Below are positions 16,359-28,194 of a DNA stretch of 64,000 bases, piece after piece. Position numbers and translations under genes: made by a program. Each line of letters opens with the position of its first letter. The first letter of the stretch is position 1. Below the pieces are notes generated by a model, which ran no database searches, was not told where the DNA came from, and saw nothing but the letters and a program-made list of their open reading frames with translations. Origin of the DNA: Mycobacterium sp. SM1 (GTDB taxonomy: Bacteria; Actinomycetota; Actinomycetes; Mycobacteriales; Mycobacteriaceae); the NCBI RefSeq assembly GCF_018361265.1, contig NZ_JAFLNH010000001.1:1488001-1552000 (forward strand). The letters run 5' to 3'.

Positions 16359-17867
16359 ATGAACGGCCAAAAGGGGCTAGTTCAGCGTATCGAGCGCACA
16401 CTTGAGGCTGCCGTGGGTGATGCGTTTGCCCGGGTGTTCGGTGGATCGATCGTCCCGCAAGAGCTGGAAGCCGCGTTACGGCGCGAAGCCGCCGATGGCG
16501 TCCGCCCGCTGCACGGTAATCGGCTTTTGGTGCCCAACGAATACATCATTAGTCTCGGTGGGAACGACTACGAGAACGTGGGCGCCGACTCGGAATTCAC
16601 GTCGGATGTGTTCGCTAAACACTTGGCGGGATATATCAGTGGACAGGGGTGGCAAACATATGGTGAGGTGGTCGTCAGGTTTGACCGATCGACGAGCTTG
16701 CGTACCGGCCAGTTCCGTACCCGTGCTGTTGTCAACCCCGACGCCGAGTCCCGCCCGGCAGCCGGCGATTTTGCCCCGGCACAATCAGATCATGCGTTTA
16801 GCGCAGAACCAGGAGTACCACCAATGACCGAGAATTCCAGCTATCGCGGCGGTCCGGGGCAGGGGCGGCCCGGCGACGACTATCCCGGCGACGACTATTA
16901 CGAGGAGGGGTATCAGCGCAACGAGTCTCCTAGTGCCCAGGATGCCCGCGGCGGCCAGGAGGCGCAGGGTTATCCGCCGGGAGCAAGCGGCTATCCGTCG
17001 CAGCCCGGATACCCGCCACCCCGATACCCCGAGCAGCATGGCTACCCCGACCAAGGCGGCTACCCCGCGCAGTCGCCCGGTGGCTACCCCGACCAAGGCG
17101 GCTACCCCGCGCAGTCGCCCAGTGGCTACTCAGCGCCGTATGAGCAACGCCCTCCTGCCGGTTACGGCCCCGGTCCAGGCCCTGCTCAAGGCTATGACCC
17201 GGGTTATCGCCAGGGCGGTGGCTACGGCCCTGGCGGCGGCCAGCCCGATTACGCCGGCGGCTACGGCGACTACGGGCGCGGCACCTACGGGCCTCCCGAA
17301 CAGCAGCCGCCTTACCCCGAACCGGCGAGCGGCTACCAGCAGGGTTACCAGGACGCGCCGGGATACGGTAGGCAGGACTACGGCCAATCCAATTACCCGC
17401 AATACTCCGACGCCTCCGGCGGTGGGGTGTACGCACCACCCGGCGCCGGGTACGCCGAGCCTCACGGCCGCGACTACGACTACGGCCAACCAGCCATGCC
17501 CGGAGGCTATGGCCCAGCCGCCGACTACGGCCACTCCGGCGGGTACGGTGGCTATGGGCAGCCTGGCTATGCCCCTTCCGGGCATACGGTGACCTTGCAA
17601 CTCGACGACGGCAGCGGGCGCACCTACCAGTTGCGCGAGGGCTCCAACATCATCGGCCGCGGACAAGACGCCCAGTTCCGGTTACCGGACACCGGTGTGT
17701 CGCGACGGCACTTGGAGATCCGCTGGGATGGGCAGGTCGCACTGCTATCCGACCTCAACTCCACCAACGGCACCATGGTGAACAACGCGCCGGTACAGGA
17801 GTGGCAGTTGGCCGACGGCGATGTGATCCGCCTGGGGCACTCCGAGATCATCGTCCACATCCAGTGA
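16359..17867 (+). CDS. fhaA: FHA-domain protein FhaA (DUF3662 + FHA)
   Basis: About 502 residues. The N-terminal ~130 residues form a DUF3662-type domain (GDAFARVFGGSIVPQELEAA). A long Gly/Tyr/Pro/Gln-rich disordered linker (~150-405) contains GYPDQGGYPAQSP repeats. The C-terminal FHA domain (~410-502) has GRGQDAQFRL, S-R-R-H and N-S-T-N-G motifs for phosphothreonine binding. FhaA is known to bind the PknB-phosphorylated MurJ pseudokinase and to tune peptidoglycan synthesis. The start MNGQKGLVQR matches the H37Rv start (MGSQKRLVQR); an ATG-less upstream extension to 16341 is less likely. First gene of the fhaA-pknB operon. Confidence 0.93.
   Translation: MNGQKGLVQRIERTLEAAVGDAFARVFGGSIVPQELEAALRREAADGVRPLHGNRLLVPNEYIISLGGNDYENVGADSEFTSDVFAKHLAGYISGQGWQTYGEVVVRFDRSTSLRTGQFRTRAVVNPDAESRPAAGDFAPAQSDHAFSAEPGVPPMTENSSYRGGPGQGRPGDDYPGDDYYEEGYQRNESPSAQDARGGQEAQGYPPGASGYPSQPGYPPPRYPEQHGYPDQGGYPAQSPGGYPDQGGYPAQSPSGYSAPYEQRPPAGYGPGPGPAQGYDPGYRQGGGYGPGGGQPDYAGGYGDYGRGTYGPPEQQPPYPEPASGYQQGYQDAPGYGRQDYGQSNYPQYSDASGGGVYAPPGAGYAEPHGRDYDYGQPAMPGGYGPAADYGHSGGYGGYGQPGYAPSGHTVTLQLDDGSGRTYQLREGSNIIGRGQDAQFRLPDTGVSRRHLEIRWDGQVALLSDLNSTNGTMVNNAPVQEWQLADGDVIRLGHSEIIVHIQ
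17040..17123 (+). repeat. Tandem 42-bp repeat in fhaA linker
   Basis: Two consecutive 42-bp units (17040-17081 and 17082-17123) encode GYPDQGGYPAQSPG and GYPDQGGYPAQSPS. The copies are nearly identical in DNA, indicating a recent in-frame duplication in the disordered linker; linker length may vary between strains. Confidence 0.85.
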
Positions 17868-17991
17868 CCTGAACAACCGACCGGACTCCCGGCTTCACCC
17901 CACGTTGACCGCCGTCCAAGTATCGTGACGTTGCTGATATGTGCTCGGGTTCTCGGGCGCGACACCTGCGTCAGAATGGAAGGGGCGTCAG

Positions 17992-18459
17992 ATGCAGGGA
18001 TTGGTGCTGCAACTGACGCGGGCCGGGTTCCTGATGCTGCTGTGGCTGTTCATCTGGTCCGTGCTGCGGGTCTTGCGAACTGACATCTACGCACCCACCG
18101 GTGCCGTCATGGTGCGGCGGGGCTTGGCCTTGCGGGGCCCGCTGCTGCCCTCGCGCCAGCGCCGGCGATCGGCGCGCTATCTCGTGGTGACCGAGGGGTC
18201 ACTGGCGGGCGCACGTATTGCGCTTACCGGCCAGCCGGTGCTGATCGGGCGTGCCGACGACTCGACGCTGGTGCTGACCGATGACTACGCGTCGGCGCGC
18301 CATGCACGGTTGTCGCAGCGTGGCTCAGAATGGTATGTCGAGGATCTAGGATCGACCAACGGCACTTACCTTGACAGGGCGAAGGTGACGACGGCGGTAC
18401 GAGTTCCGATTGGGACGCCGGTTCGAATCGGCAAAACGGTAATCGAGTTGCGCCCGTGA
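17992..18459 (+). CDS. fhaB: FHA-domain membrane protein FhaB (FipA)
   Basis: 155 residues, the H37Rv length. There is one N-terminal membrane segment (~8-26, AGFLMLLWLFIWSVLRVL), then a cytoplasmic FHA domain (~65-155) with IGRADDSTLVL, S-A-R-H and S-T-N-G motifs. FhaB (FipA) links FtsZ and FtsQ at septa when phosphorylated by PknA (known in mycobacteria). The ATG at 17992 follows GGAAGGGG; an in-frame GTG at 17941 is less likely. Its stop overlaps the GTG of pstP (GTGA). Confidence 0.93.
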   Translation: MQGLVLQLTRAGFLMLLWLFIWSVLRVLRTDIYAPTGAVMVRRGLALRGPLLPSRQRRRSARYLVVTEGSLAGARIALTGQPVLIGRADDSTLVLTDDYASARHARLSQRGSEWYVEDLGSTNGTYLDRAKVTTAVRVPIGTPVRIGKTVIELRP

Positions 18460-19904
18460 CACTAGTCCTGCGTTATGCGGCTCGCAGTGATCGCGGCCTG
18501 GTGCGTACCAACAACGAGGATTCGGTGTATGCCGGCGCGCGATTATTGGCCCTAGCCGACGGCATGGGTGGCCACGCGGCCGGAGAGGTGGCCTCGCAGT
18601 TAGTCATCGCAGCCTTAGCTCACCTCGATGACGACGAGCCCGGGGGAGACCTGCTCGGCAAACTCGATGCCGCGGTCCGCGCCGGCAACTCCGCGATCGC
18701 TGCGCAGGTCGAGATGGAGCCCGATCTGGAAGGGATGGGTACCACCCTTACCGCGATCCTGTTCGAAGGCAACCGTCTTGGGTTGGTGCACATTGGCGAC
18801 TCCCGCGCCTACCTGTTGCGCGACGGCCAGCTGACCCAGATCACCAAGGACGACACGTTCGTGCAAACCTTGGTCGACGAAGGTCGGATCACCTCCGAAG
18901 AAGCCCACAGCCATCCCCAGCGCTCGCTGATCATGCGGGCCCTCACCGGCCACGAAGTCGAGCCCACACTGATCATGCGCGAAGCTCGCGCGGGGGATCG
19001 TTATTTGCTGTGCTCGGACGGGCTGTCCGACCCGGTCAGCGACGAGACCATCCTTGAGGCGCTGCAAATCCCCGACGTAGCGGAAAGCGCGGACCGGCTC
19101 ATCGAGCTGGCGCTGCGCGGCGGCGGCCCCGACAACGTCACCGTCATCGTCGCTGACGTCTGCGACGAGGACTACGGACAGACCCAGCCGATCCTGGCGG
19201 GCGCCGTGTCCGGTGACGACGATCAACTGACGCTACCCAACACCGCCGCCGGGAGGGCCTCTGCCATCAGCGCTCCCAAAGATGCCGCCAAGCGCACCGG
19301 GTGGCAACCGGCCCCGGTCGCGCCGCCGCAGAAGTCACGGCGCCGCATGGCCATCGCTGTCGCGCTGGGGGTACTGGTGCTGCTGGCCGGCCTGGCCATC
19401 GGCTGGACCGTCATCCGCAGCTACTACTATGTGACCGGATACGGCGGCGCCGTGACCATTATGCGGGGAATTCAGGGCTCGATGCTCGGTGTGCCGCTGC
19501 AGACACCCTATCAGCAGGGCTGTCTTAACAGCCGCGGCCAGCTGTCACAGATCAGCTACGCCCAGTCACCCGGCCCTCGTGATTGCCACCTGCTGAAGCT
19601 TTCCGATCTGCGCCCGTCGGCACGGCAGCAAGTGGCGGCCGGCCTGCGGCCGGGCAGCCTCGATGAGGCGATCAAACAGTTACGTGATTTGGCGGGCAGT
19701 GGCTCGTTGCTGCCGCCCTGCCCGCCGCCGCGCACAGCGCCGGCTCCACCGCCGATGCGCCAGACACCGGAGCCGGGTGGGTCTGCCGGGTCGCCGCAAC
19801 CGGCGGAAGCGCCCGGTGACTCGCGGGCGGCGACCCCTGCACCGCCATCGACCACGCCCCCGTCCCCCCCGCAGCCGGGCGTCGACTGCCGGACGGCGGC
19901 ATGA
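18456..19904 (+). CDS. pstP: PP2C-family Ser/Thr phosphatase PstP
   Basis: 482 residues: a cytosolic PPM/PP2C domain (~1-235) with metal-binding D35 (LADGMGGH), D115 (HIGDSRAYL), D188 (CSDGLSD) and D226 (GPDNVTV); a juxtamembrane stretch; a membrane helix at ~298-320; and an extracytoplasmic Pro-rich region of ~160 residues. It reverses PknA and PknB phosphorylation and is the only PP2C Ser/Thr phosphatase known in M. tuberculosis. It starts with GTG overlapping fhaB by 4 bp and ends overlapping rodA by 4 bp. The extracytoplasmic tail is shorter than that recalled for H37Rv (514 aa total). Confidence 0.95.
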   Translation: MTLVLRYAARSDRGLVRTNNEDSVYAGARLLALADGMGGHAAGEVASQLVIAALAHLDDDEPGGDLLGKLDAAVRAGNSAIAAQVEMEPDLEGMGTTLTAILFEGNRLGLVHIGDSRAYLLRDGQLTQITKDDTFVQTLVDEGRITSEEAHSHPQRSLIMRALTGHEVEPTLIMREARAGDRYLLCSDGLSDPVSDETILEALQIPDVAESADRLIELALRGGGPDNVTVIVADVCDEDYGQTQPILAGAVSGDDDQLTLPNTAAGRASAISAPKDAAKRTGWQPAPVAPPQKSRRRMAIAVALGVLVLLAGLAIGWTVIRSYYYVTGYGGAVTIMRGIQGSMLGVPLQTPYQQGCLNSRGQLSQISYAQSPGPRDCHLLKLSDLRPSARQQVAAGLRPGSLDEAIKQLRDLAGSGSLLPPCPPPRTAPAPPPMRQTPEPGGSAGSPQPAEAPGDSRAATPAPPSTTPPSPPQPGVDCRTAA

Positions 19905-21310
19905 CGACCCAGCCCCAGCCGCCGGTCGCTGTCACACCTGCACTGCCGACCCGGCGCAACGCTGAACTGATGTTGTTGTGCTTCGCCGCGGTGATCATCA
20001 TCGCGGCTTTGCTCATCGTGCAGGCCAGCCAAGGCCGGGGTCTGCGCTGGGATCTGGGCAGCTACGGGCTTGCGTTCCTGGTGCTTTTCGGCGGCGCGCA
20101 CCTAGCGATCAGGCGCTTTGCCCCCTGCGCGGATCCGCTGCTGCTGCCGGTGGTGGCGCTGCTCAACGGCTTGGGCCTGGTTATGATCCATCGGCTGGAC
20201 ATCGCCGACAGTGCGGCCGGTGTCGACACCCATTACAGCGCACGCCAACAGATGCTGTGGACCCTGATCGGCGTCGCCGCGTTCGCTCTGACGGTGGCCT
20301 TTTTGAAGGACCATCGGCGGCTCGCGCGCTACGGCTACACGTGCGGGTTTGCCGGCCTGATGATGCTGGCTATCCCGGCACTGCTGCCGGCATCGTTTTC
20401 TGAGCATAACGGTGCCAAGATCTGGATCCGGTTTCCGGGCTTTTCAATCCAGCCTGCGGAGTTTTCGAAGATCCTCCTGCTCATCTTTTTCTCCGCGGTT
20501 CTAGTAGCCAAGAGGGGCCTGTTCACCAGCGCCGGCAAGCATGTCATGGGCATGACCGTGCCACGTCCGCGAGACTTGGCGCCGCTGCTGGCGGCCTGGG
20601 TGATCTCGGTGGGTGTGATGGTCTTCGAAAAGGACCTGGGCACGTCGCTGCTGCTGTATGCGTCCTTTCTGGTGGTGGTTTACCTGGCCACCCAGCGCTT
20701 GAGCTGGATCGTTATCGGCTTGGCGCTATTCGCCACGGGAAGTGTTGTAGCGTACTACATTTTTGGCCACGTCCGGATCCGCGTGCAGACCTGGCTGCAC
20801 CCATTCGCCGATCCCGAAGGCAGCTCCTACCAAATCGTCCAGTCGCTGTTCAGCTTTGCTACGGGCGGCATCTTCGGCACCGGCCTGGGTAACGGGCAAC
20901 CCGACACCGTGCCGGCGGCGTCGACCGATTTCATCATCGCCGCCTTTGGCGAAGAACTCGGGCTGGTCGGATTGGCCGGCCTGTTGATGCTCTATACCAT
21001 CCTCATCGTCCGCGGACTGCGTACCGCGATCGCTATCCGCGACAGCTTCGGCAAACTGCTGGCGGGCGGCCTGGCATCGACGCTGGCGATTCAGCTGTTC
21101 ATTGTCGTCGGCGGCGTGACCAAACTCGTGCCGCTGACCGGTTTGACCACGCCGTGGTTGTCTTACGGCGGGTCATCTCTTTTGGCCAACTATCTACTTC
21201 TCGCCATCTTGGTGCGAATCTCACATGGAGCCCGGCGTCCACTCGGCCCGCGGGCCCGTGACACGGTCCCGCTCGCGGTCACCGACACCGAGGTGATCAG
21301 GCGCGCATGA
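19901..21310 (+). CDS. rodA: SEDS peptidoglycan glycosyltransferase RodA
   Basis: 469 residues, polytopic, with about 10-12 membrane helices and SEDS-family signatures (FEKDLGTSLLLYASF near 250; FGEELGLVGLAGLL near 350; C-terminal PLTGLTTPWLSYGGSSLLANY). By family it polymerises lipid II into glycan strands together with its class B PBP partner, here PbpA, whose gene follows with a 4-bp overlap. It acts at the growing pole or septum of the cell. Confidence 0.95.
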   Translation: MTTQPQPPVAVTPALPTRRNAELMLLCFAAVIIIAALLIVQASQGRGLRWDLGSYGLAFLVLFGGAHLAIRRFAPCADPLLLPVVALLNGLGLVMIHRLDIADSAAGVDTHYSARQQMLWTLIGVAAFALTVAFLKDHRRLARYGYTCGFAGLMMLAIPALLPASFSEHNGAKIWIRFPGFSIQPAEFSKILLLIFFSAVLVAKRGLFTSAGKHVMGMTVPRPRDLAPLLAAWVISVGVMVFEKDLGTSLLLYASFLVVVYLATQRLSWIVIGLALFATGSVVAYYIFGHVRIRVQTWLHPFADPEGSSYQIVQSLFSFATGGIFGTGLGNGQPDTVPAASTDFIIAAFGEELGLVGLAGLLMLYTILIVRGLRTAIAIRDSFGKLLAGGLASTLAIQLFIVVGGVTKLVPLTGLTTPWLSYGGSSLLANYLLLAILVRISHGARRPLGPRARDTVPLAVTDTEVIRRA

Positions 21311-22778
21311 ACGCCTCGCTGCGCCGAATCTCGGTGACCGTGATGGCGTTGATCGTGCTGCTGCTGCTCAACGCCACTATCACGCAGGTGTTCGCCGCCG
21401 ATGGGCTGCGCGCCGACCCCCGCAACCAGCGAGTGTTGCTCGACGAATATTCGCGTCAGCGGGGCCAGATCACCGCTCAAGGGCAGTTGCTGGCGTACTC
21501 GGTAGCCGCCGACGACCGGTTTCGCTTCCTGCGCGTCTACCCCAAACCGGCGATGTACGCGCCGATTACCGGCTTTTACTCGCTGCGCTATTCCAGCACG
21601 GGCCTTGAGCGCGCTGAAGACGCGCTACTCAATGGGTCCGACCAGCGGCTGCTCGGTCGCCGGCTCGCCGACTTCTTCACCGGTCGTGACCCGCGCGGCG
21701 GCAACGTCAACACCACCATCAGCCCCCGCGTCCAACAGGCCGGCTGGGAGGCGATGCAGCAAGGTTGCAACGGCCCGTGCAAGGGCGCGGTCGTCGCAGT
21801 CGAGCCCTCCACGGGCAAAATCCTGGCACTGCTGTCATCGCCGTCTTATAACCCCAATCTGCTGGCGTCGCACAACCCCGCCGAGCAGGCGGCGGCCTGG
21901 CAGCGGTTGCGTGATGACCCCGATTCCCCGATGACCAATCGCGCCATCTCCGAAACGTATCCGCCCGGTTCCACGTTTAAGGTGATCACCACCGCGGCGG
22001 CGCTGGAAGCCGGGGCCACCGAGGACGAGCAGTTGACCGCCGACCCGATGATACCGCTGCCCGGAAGCACGGCCGTCCTGCAAAACTACGGCGGCGCTCC
22101 GTGCGGCGGCGAGCCCACGGTGTCCCTGCGGGAAGCCTTCGCGTTATCGTGCAACACCGCCTTCGTCCAACTGGGCATTCTCACCGGCGCCAACGCCCTG
22201 CGCCGCGCCGCACAGGCGTTCGGGATCGACGACCCGCCCGACCCTATTCCGCTGCAAGTTGGCGAATCCACCATCGGCCCCATCCCGGACGCTGCCGCCC
22301 TGGGTATGTCCGCAATCGGGCAAAAAGACGTTGCCCTGACGCCGCTGCAAAACGCCGTGGTAGCGGCGACAATCGCGAACGGCGGGGTGACCATGCAGCC
22401 CTACCTGGTCGACAGCCTCACGGGGCCGGACCTGGCTACCATCCGCGTTACCGCTCCGCACGTGCAGCGGCGCGCGGTCTCGCCGCAGGTCGCCGCTAAG
22501 CTGACAGAATTGATGGTCGGCGCCGAGAACGTCACACAGCAGAAAGGGGCCATCCCCGGCGTGCAGATCGCCTCCAAAACCGGTACCGCAGAGCATGGCA
22601 CCGACCCTCGGAACACTCCACCCCACGCGTGGTATATCGCCTTTGCGCCCGCGCAGCGTCCGAAGGTGGCTGTCGCGGTACTGGTGGAGAACGGCGCTGA
22701 GCGGCTGGCCGCGACCGGCGGTGCGCTCGCTGCACCGATCGGGCGCGCGGTGATCGAGGCCGCGCTGCAGGGAGGGCC

Positions 22779-22782
<4 letters not shown>
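21307..22782 (+). CDS. pbpA: Class B penicillin-binding protein PbpA
   Basis: 491 residues with one N-terminal membrane anchor (~8-30). The transpeptidase domain has S222-x-x-K225 (PPGSTFK), S281-C-N283 and K424-T-G426. These positions agree with the recalled M. tuberculosis PbpA (active Ser222, Lys424). It cross-links peptidoglycan with RodA and is a known PknB substrate. It overlaps both neighbours by 4 bp, so its dose is tied to RodA and PknA. Confidence 0.95.
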
Positions 22783-24169
<1,387 letters not shown>

Positions 24170-24173
<4 letters not shown>

Positions 24174-26056
24174 CCACCCCACAACAGCTGTCCGACCGCT
24201 ACGAGCTTGGTGAAATCCTCGGCTTCGGGGGCATGTCCGAGGTGCACCTCGCCCGCGACCTGCGGTTGCACCGCGACGTGGCGGTCAAAGTGCTGCGCGC
24301 CGACCTGGCCCGCGACCCCAGCTTCTACCTCCGCTTCCGGCGCGAGGCGCAAAACGCCGCCGCCCTGAACCACCCGGCGATCGTCGCGGTCTATGACACC
24401 GGGGAGGCGCAGACGCCGGCCGGTCCGCTGCCCTACATCGTCATGGAGTACGTCGACGGTGTGACGCTGCGCGACATCCTGCACACCGAGGGGCCGATGC
24501 CACCGCAGTTGGCTATCGAGGTCATCGCCGATGTCTGTCAGGCGCTGAACTTCTCCCACCAGAACGGCATCATCCACCGCGATGTCAAACCGGCAAATAT
24601 CATGATCACCTCGACCAATGCGGTGAAGGTGATGGACTTCGGCATCGCGCGGGCCATCGCTGACAGCGGCAACAGAGTCACCCAGACTGCGGCGGTCATC
24701 GGGACCGCCCAATACCTGTCGCCCGAACAGGCCCGTGGCGACACCGTCGATGCTCGCTCCGATGTCTATTCGCTGGGCTGCGTACTCTACGAAATCCTCA
24801 CCGGTGAGCCGCCTTTTACCGGCGACTCGCCGGTTTCGGTCGCCTATCAGCACGTCCGCGAAGACCCGGTACCGCCGTCACAACGACGTGAGGGCATCTC
24901 GGCTGACCTCGACGCGGTAGTGCTCAAGGCGCTTGCCAAAAACCCGGAGAATCGTTACCAAACCGCTGCGGAGATGCGCGCCGACCTGGTCCGGGTGCAC
25001 AGCGGCGAGCCACCGGAAGCTCCCAAGGTGCTTACCGACGCGGAGCGAGCCCGGCTGCTGGCGTCCAGCCATGGCAGCAATCACCCTGATCGCGCGGCAT
25101 CGCGCGCCGACTCAGCGTCGCGCCGGCTCGATTTCGCCGGTGAACACACCGGCGGTTCGGTGGGCCACTGGTTGGTCGCGGTCGCGGTGCTGGCGGTGCT
25201 GACCGTCGTCGTCAGCGTCCTGATCAACGCGTTCGGCGGCCCGTCCCGTGAGGTTAAAGTCCCCGATGTGCGCGGCCAGGCATCGGCCGACGCTATCGCC
25301 ACGCTGCAAAACCGTGGTTTTAAGACGCGCACCTTGCAGAAACCCGACTCATCGGTACCGCCCGACCACGTCATCGGCACCGACCCTGCCGCCAACGCCT
25401 CGGTGGCGGCGGGTGATGAGATAACCGTCAACGTGTCCACCGGACCCGAGCAGCGGGAACTGCCCGATGTCTCCTCGCTGAGCTATGCCGAAGCGGTGAA
25501 GAAGCTGAGGGCCGCCGGGTTCAGCCGCTTCAAGCAAGCCGACTCCCCGTCGACACCGGAACTGGAGGGCCGGGTCATCGCCACCAACCCGCCGGCCAAC
25601 CAGACCTCGGCGATCACCAACGAGATCACCATCATCATCGGCTCCGGCCCGGCCACCAAGCAGATCCCTGACGTCGCCGGCCAGACGGTTGAGCTGGCGG
25701 AAAAGAACCTTACCGTCTATGGCTTCAGCCGGTTCAGCCAAGCCGCGGTGGACAGTCCCCGCCCAGCCGGCGACGTGATCGGCACCAATCCCCCTGCGGG
25801 CGTGACTGTTCCGGTGGATTCGGTGATCGAGCTGAAAGTGTCCAAAGGCAACCAGTTCGTGATGCCCGACCTGTCTGGGCTGTTTTGGACCGAGGCAGAA
25901 CCACAGCTGCGTGCGCTGGGCTGGACCGGCGTGCTGATCAAGGGTGCCGACGTCGACGCCGGCGGCGCCAACCACAACCGCGTGGTTTATCAGAGCCCGG
26001 CGCCGGGCCAGGGCGTCAACAAGGACGCACCGATCACGTTGAAGTTCGGCCAGTAG
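24170..26056 (+). CDS. pknB: Ser/Thr protein kinase PknB with PASTA domains
   Basis: 628 residues (H37Rv 626). The kinase domain (~11-275) has glycine loop GFGGMSEV, K40, catalytic D138 (HRDVKPAN), DFG at 156-158 and activation-loop T171/T173. A juxtamembrane segment and membrane helix (~332-354) are followed by four extracytoplasmic PASTA repeats (~362-628), each with a PDV or PDLSG core and a DP-A or NPPAG turn. PASTA binds muropeptides and lipid II; the kinase governs growth via CwlM, MurJ, PstP and others. Last gene of the operon. Its 3' end overlaps the convergent trpG by 23 bp. Confidence 0.96.
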
Positions 26057-26765
26057 CGGCCACGGGCCGGGCGGGCGGCGTTGGGGAACGCGTGGGGGCG
26101 AAGAAGGATTGTTCGGGGGCGTGGGGACGCACGGCGGCGAGCACCTCGTTTTCCAGCCGGCGTATCAACGCCTCGTCTCGGGGTTGCCCGCAATAGGCCA
26201 GCCAGTTCGCCAGCATCCGGTGCCCGCCCTCGGTGAGGATGGACTCCGGATGAAACTGCACACCGTGGATCGGCAGCTCAGTGTGGCGCACCGCCATGAT
26301 GACCCCGCTGCGGGTGCGGGCGGTCACCTCCAGCACGGCCGGCACGGTTTGCGGCAGGATGGCCAGCGAGTGATATCGGGTCGCGGTAAATGGATCCGGC
26401 AGTCCCTCTAGCACACCAACATTCGTGTGGAAAACGCTGCTGGTCTTACCATGCAACAGCTCCGGCGCGCGATCCACAGCCGCGCCGAATGCCACACCGA
26501 TCGCCTGGTGTCCCAAGCACACTCCCAGCAGCGGGGTGCGGGTGGCGGCGCAGGCGCGCACCAGCGCGATCGATGCCCCTGCGCGTTCCGGGGTGCCTGG
26601 GCCCGGGCTGAGCAACACGCCGTCAAACTGCGCGGCGGCGGCGGGCTCGTCGGACAACCTCACGTCGTCGTTGCGCCATACCTGTGCCTGCACCCCGAGT
26701 TGCCCCAGGTATTGCACCAGGTTGAACACGAAACTGTCGTAGTTGTCGACAACCAGGATCCGCAC
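26034..26765 (-). CDS. trpG: Class I glutamine amidotransferase (TrpG/PabA type)
   Basis: 243 residues with the full amidotransferase triad: C83 in GVCLGHQAIG, and H172 and E174 in QFHPES; the oxyanion motif SPGPGTP is near 53-59. It supplies ammonia from glutamine to anthranilate or aminodeoxychorismate synthase. It is alone here (no trpE or pabB), as in H37Rv, so it may serve both pathways. GTG start. Convergent to pknB, with a 23-bp overlap of the coding ends. The C-terminal ~15 residues differ from the recalled H37Rv tail. Confidence 0.92.
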   Translation of the reverse strand: MRILVVDNYDSFVFNLVQYLGQLGVQAQVWRNDDVRLSDEPAAAAQFDGVLLSPGPGTPERAGASIALVRACAATRTPLLGVCLGHQAIGVAFGAAVDRAPELLHGKTSSVFHTNVGVLEGLPDPFTATRYHSLAILPQTVPAVLEVTARTRSGVIMAVRHTELPIHGVQFHPESILTEGGHRMLANWLAYCGQPRDEALIRRLENEVLAAVRPHAPEQSFFAPTRSPTPPARPVAATGRTST

Positions 26766-26800
26766 CGTGTCAGGTTACCGCCGAGTCGGATCGACCGGGC

Positions 26801-27649
26801 TCAGTAGCTCACCGGGCCCGCCGGTTCGGCGAAGCGCATCTGCACGGGCTCGGTGTAGCCGGCGATCTGCACATCGGCCTTGACGTGTTCGCCATAACCC
26901 AGACCGAACCGAACCGCATACTGCTTGTAGAGGGTCACCAAGGGAGCCGCCGCCAGCGCGGCCTGCATCGCCGTGGCATCACCGATCGCCGCAATCGTGT
27001 ACGGGGGGCTGTAAGTACGCCCGTTGAGCAGGAGGGTGTTTCCGACGCAGCGAGGCGCCGATGTCGCGATGATGCGCTGGTCTTGCATCTGGATCGCCTC
27101 CGCGCCGGCGCGCCACAACGCATCGAGCACCGCCTGGATGTCTTGCTGATGCACGACCAGGTCGTCGGGGGAGGCGTCACGCGGGAAACGGCCGAAGGCG
27201 TCGCGCTTGGCGTCCGTAAGGGTCACCACCAGGCCGGGTCCGTGGAGGGGATCAAGGCCGGCCTCGCCGGCCAGTTGTGCCGATCGCGCCCGCATCGCCG
27301 CGAGCGCCGTGTTGACCGAGCGACCGTGGGTGGAATCGATCGCGGCGGCCAGTGCGTCGCGTTCAGCGCTGAGCCGCGCGGCCGAGGATTGCGCCTCGTG
27401 GAGGAGGTCGACCAAGCGGGGCGCGTCACTGCGGCGGATCTCGGTCCCACCGGACACCCCGTGCGTGGCGGCCAGCAGCAGCCCGGCAAGCAAGCACACC
27501 AGCGGGACGCCCGACGGCCACAGCAAGCGATGGCTTAGGCCGCTTCGGCGAGGCACCTTGCCGGATCGTGGGCCCGCGCGACGATCGTGAGGGCCGCGGG
27601 TTCGCCCGCGGGGAAGCCGGGCGCCCAGCCCGGTGTCCGGGTCGGCCAT
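26801..27649 (-). CDS. DUF881 membrane protein (Rv0012 homologue)
   Basis: About 282 residues: a basic cytoplasmic N-terminus, one membrane helix (~45-65, VPLVCLLAGLLLAATHG), a coiled-coil-like stretch (~80-125) and a DUF881 domain ending in FAEPAGPVSY. DUF881 proteins of actinobacteria cluster with division genes, and crgA lies divergently next door; the molecular role is not known. ATG at 27649 follows GGAGAG; an in-frame GTG at 27664 is the alternative start. Confidence 0.85.
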   Translation of the reverse strand: MADPDTGLGARLPRGRTRGPHDRRAGPRSGKVPRRSGLSHRLLWPSGVPLVCLLAGLLLAATHGVSGGTEIRRSDAPRLVDLLHEAQSSAARLSAERDALAAAIDSTHGRSVNTALAAMRARSAQLAGEAGLDPLHGPGLVVTLTDAKRDAFGRFPRDASPDDLVVHQQDIQAVLDALWRAGAEAIQMQDQRIIATSAPRCVGNTLLLNGRTYSPPYTIAAIGDATAMQAALAAAPLVTLYKQYAVRFGLGYGEHVKADVQIAGYTEPVQMRFAEPAGPVSY

Positions 27650-27745
27650 CGGCTCTCCGTTCACTGCTCGCCGGTGAGTTAATCTGTGGGCTGAATAACG
27701 CGTGCAGCTTCATCGTTGCATCCACTCGACCGTGCCGAGGTGCCA

Positions 27746-28027
27746 ATGCCCAAGTCCAAGGTCCGCAAAAAGACCGGCTTCACCGCCACCGCGGTCAGCC
27801 GTACCCCGGTGAAGGTCAAGGCGGGCCCGTCGAGCGTGTGGTTTGTCGCGTTGTTTCTCGGACTGATGCTGATCGGGCTGATCTGGCTGATGGTGTTCCA
27901 GTTGGCGGCTGCGGGCAGCGACACCCCCGCGGTGCTGCAATGGATGGCCAACCTCGGTCCGTGGAACTACGCGATCGCCTTTGCCTTCATGATCACCGGC
28001 CTGTTGCTCACCATGCGCTGGCGATAG
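27746..28027 (+). CDS. crgA: Cell division protein CrgA
   Basis: 93 residues, identical in length to H37Rv CrgA. A basic N-terminus ([11 protein letters not shown]) is followed by two membrane helices (~32-52 and ~70-88) joined by a short loop. Known role: interacts with FtsZ, FtsQ, FtsI, PbpA, CwsA and Wag31 to support septum formation and polar synthesis. An upstream in-frame GTG/ATG at 27716 would lack the conserved start. It is divergent from Rv0012. Confidence 0.94.
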   Translation: MPKSKVRKKTGFTATAVSRTPVKVKAGPSSVWFVALFLGLMLIGLIWLMVFQLAAAGSDTPAVLQWMANLGPWNYAIAFAFMITGLLLTMRWR

Positions 28028-28194
28028 CGTTTTTGGCGCCGGGTGGGGGCGCCCAGGGGGATACGTTGCAGACACCCGCTGTTATGGTTGCGGCAATGTT
28101 ATGGTCACTCAATCACACGAGTGTGATTCATCCCCATTGTTGATAGCGTCTGTGGATAGCCCGATCAGCGCTGATCACCAGGTCCAGGAGTGCG

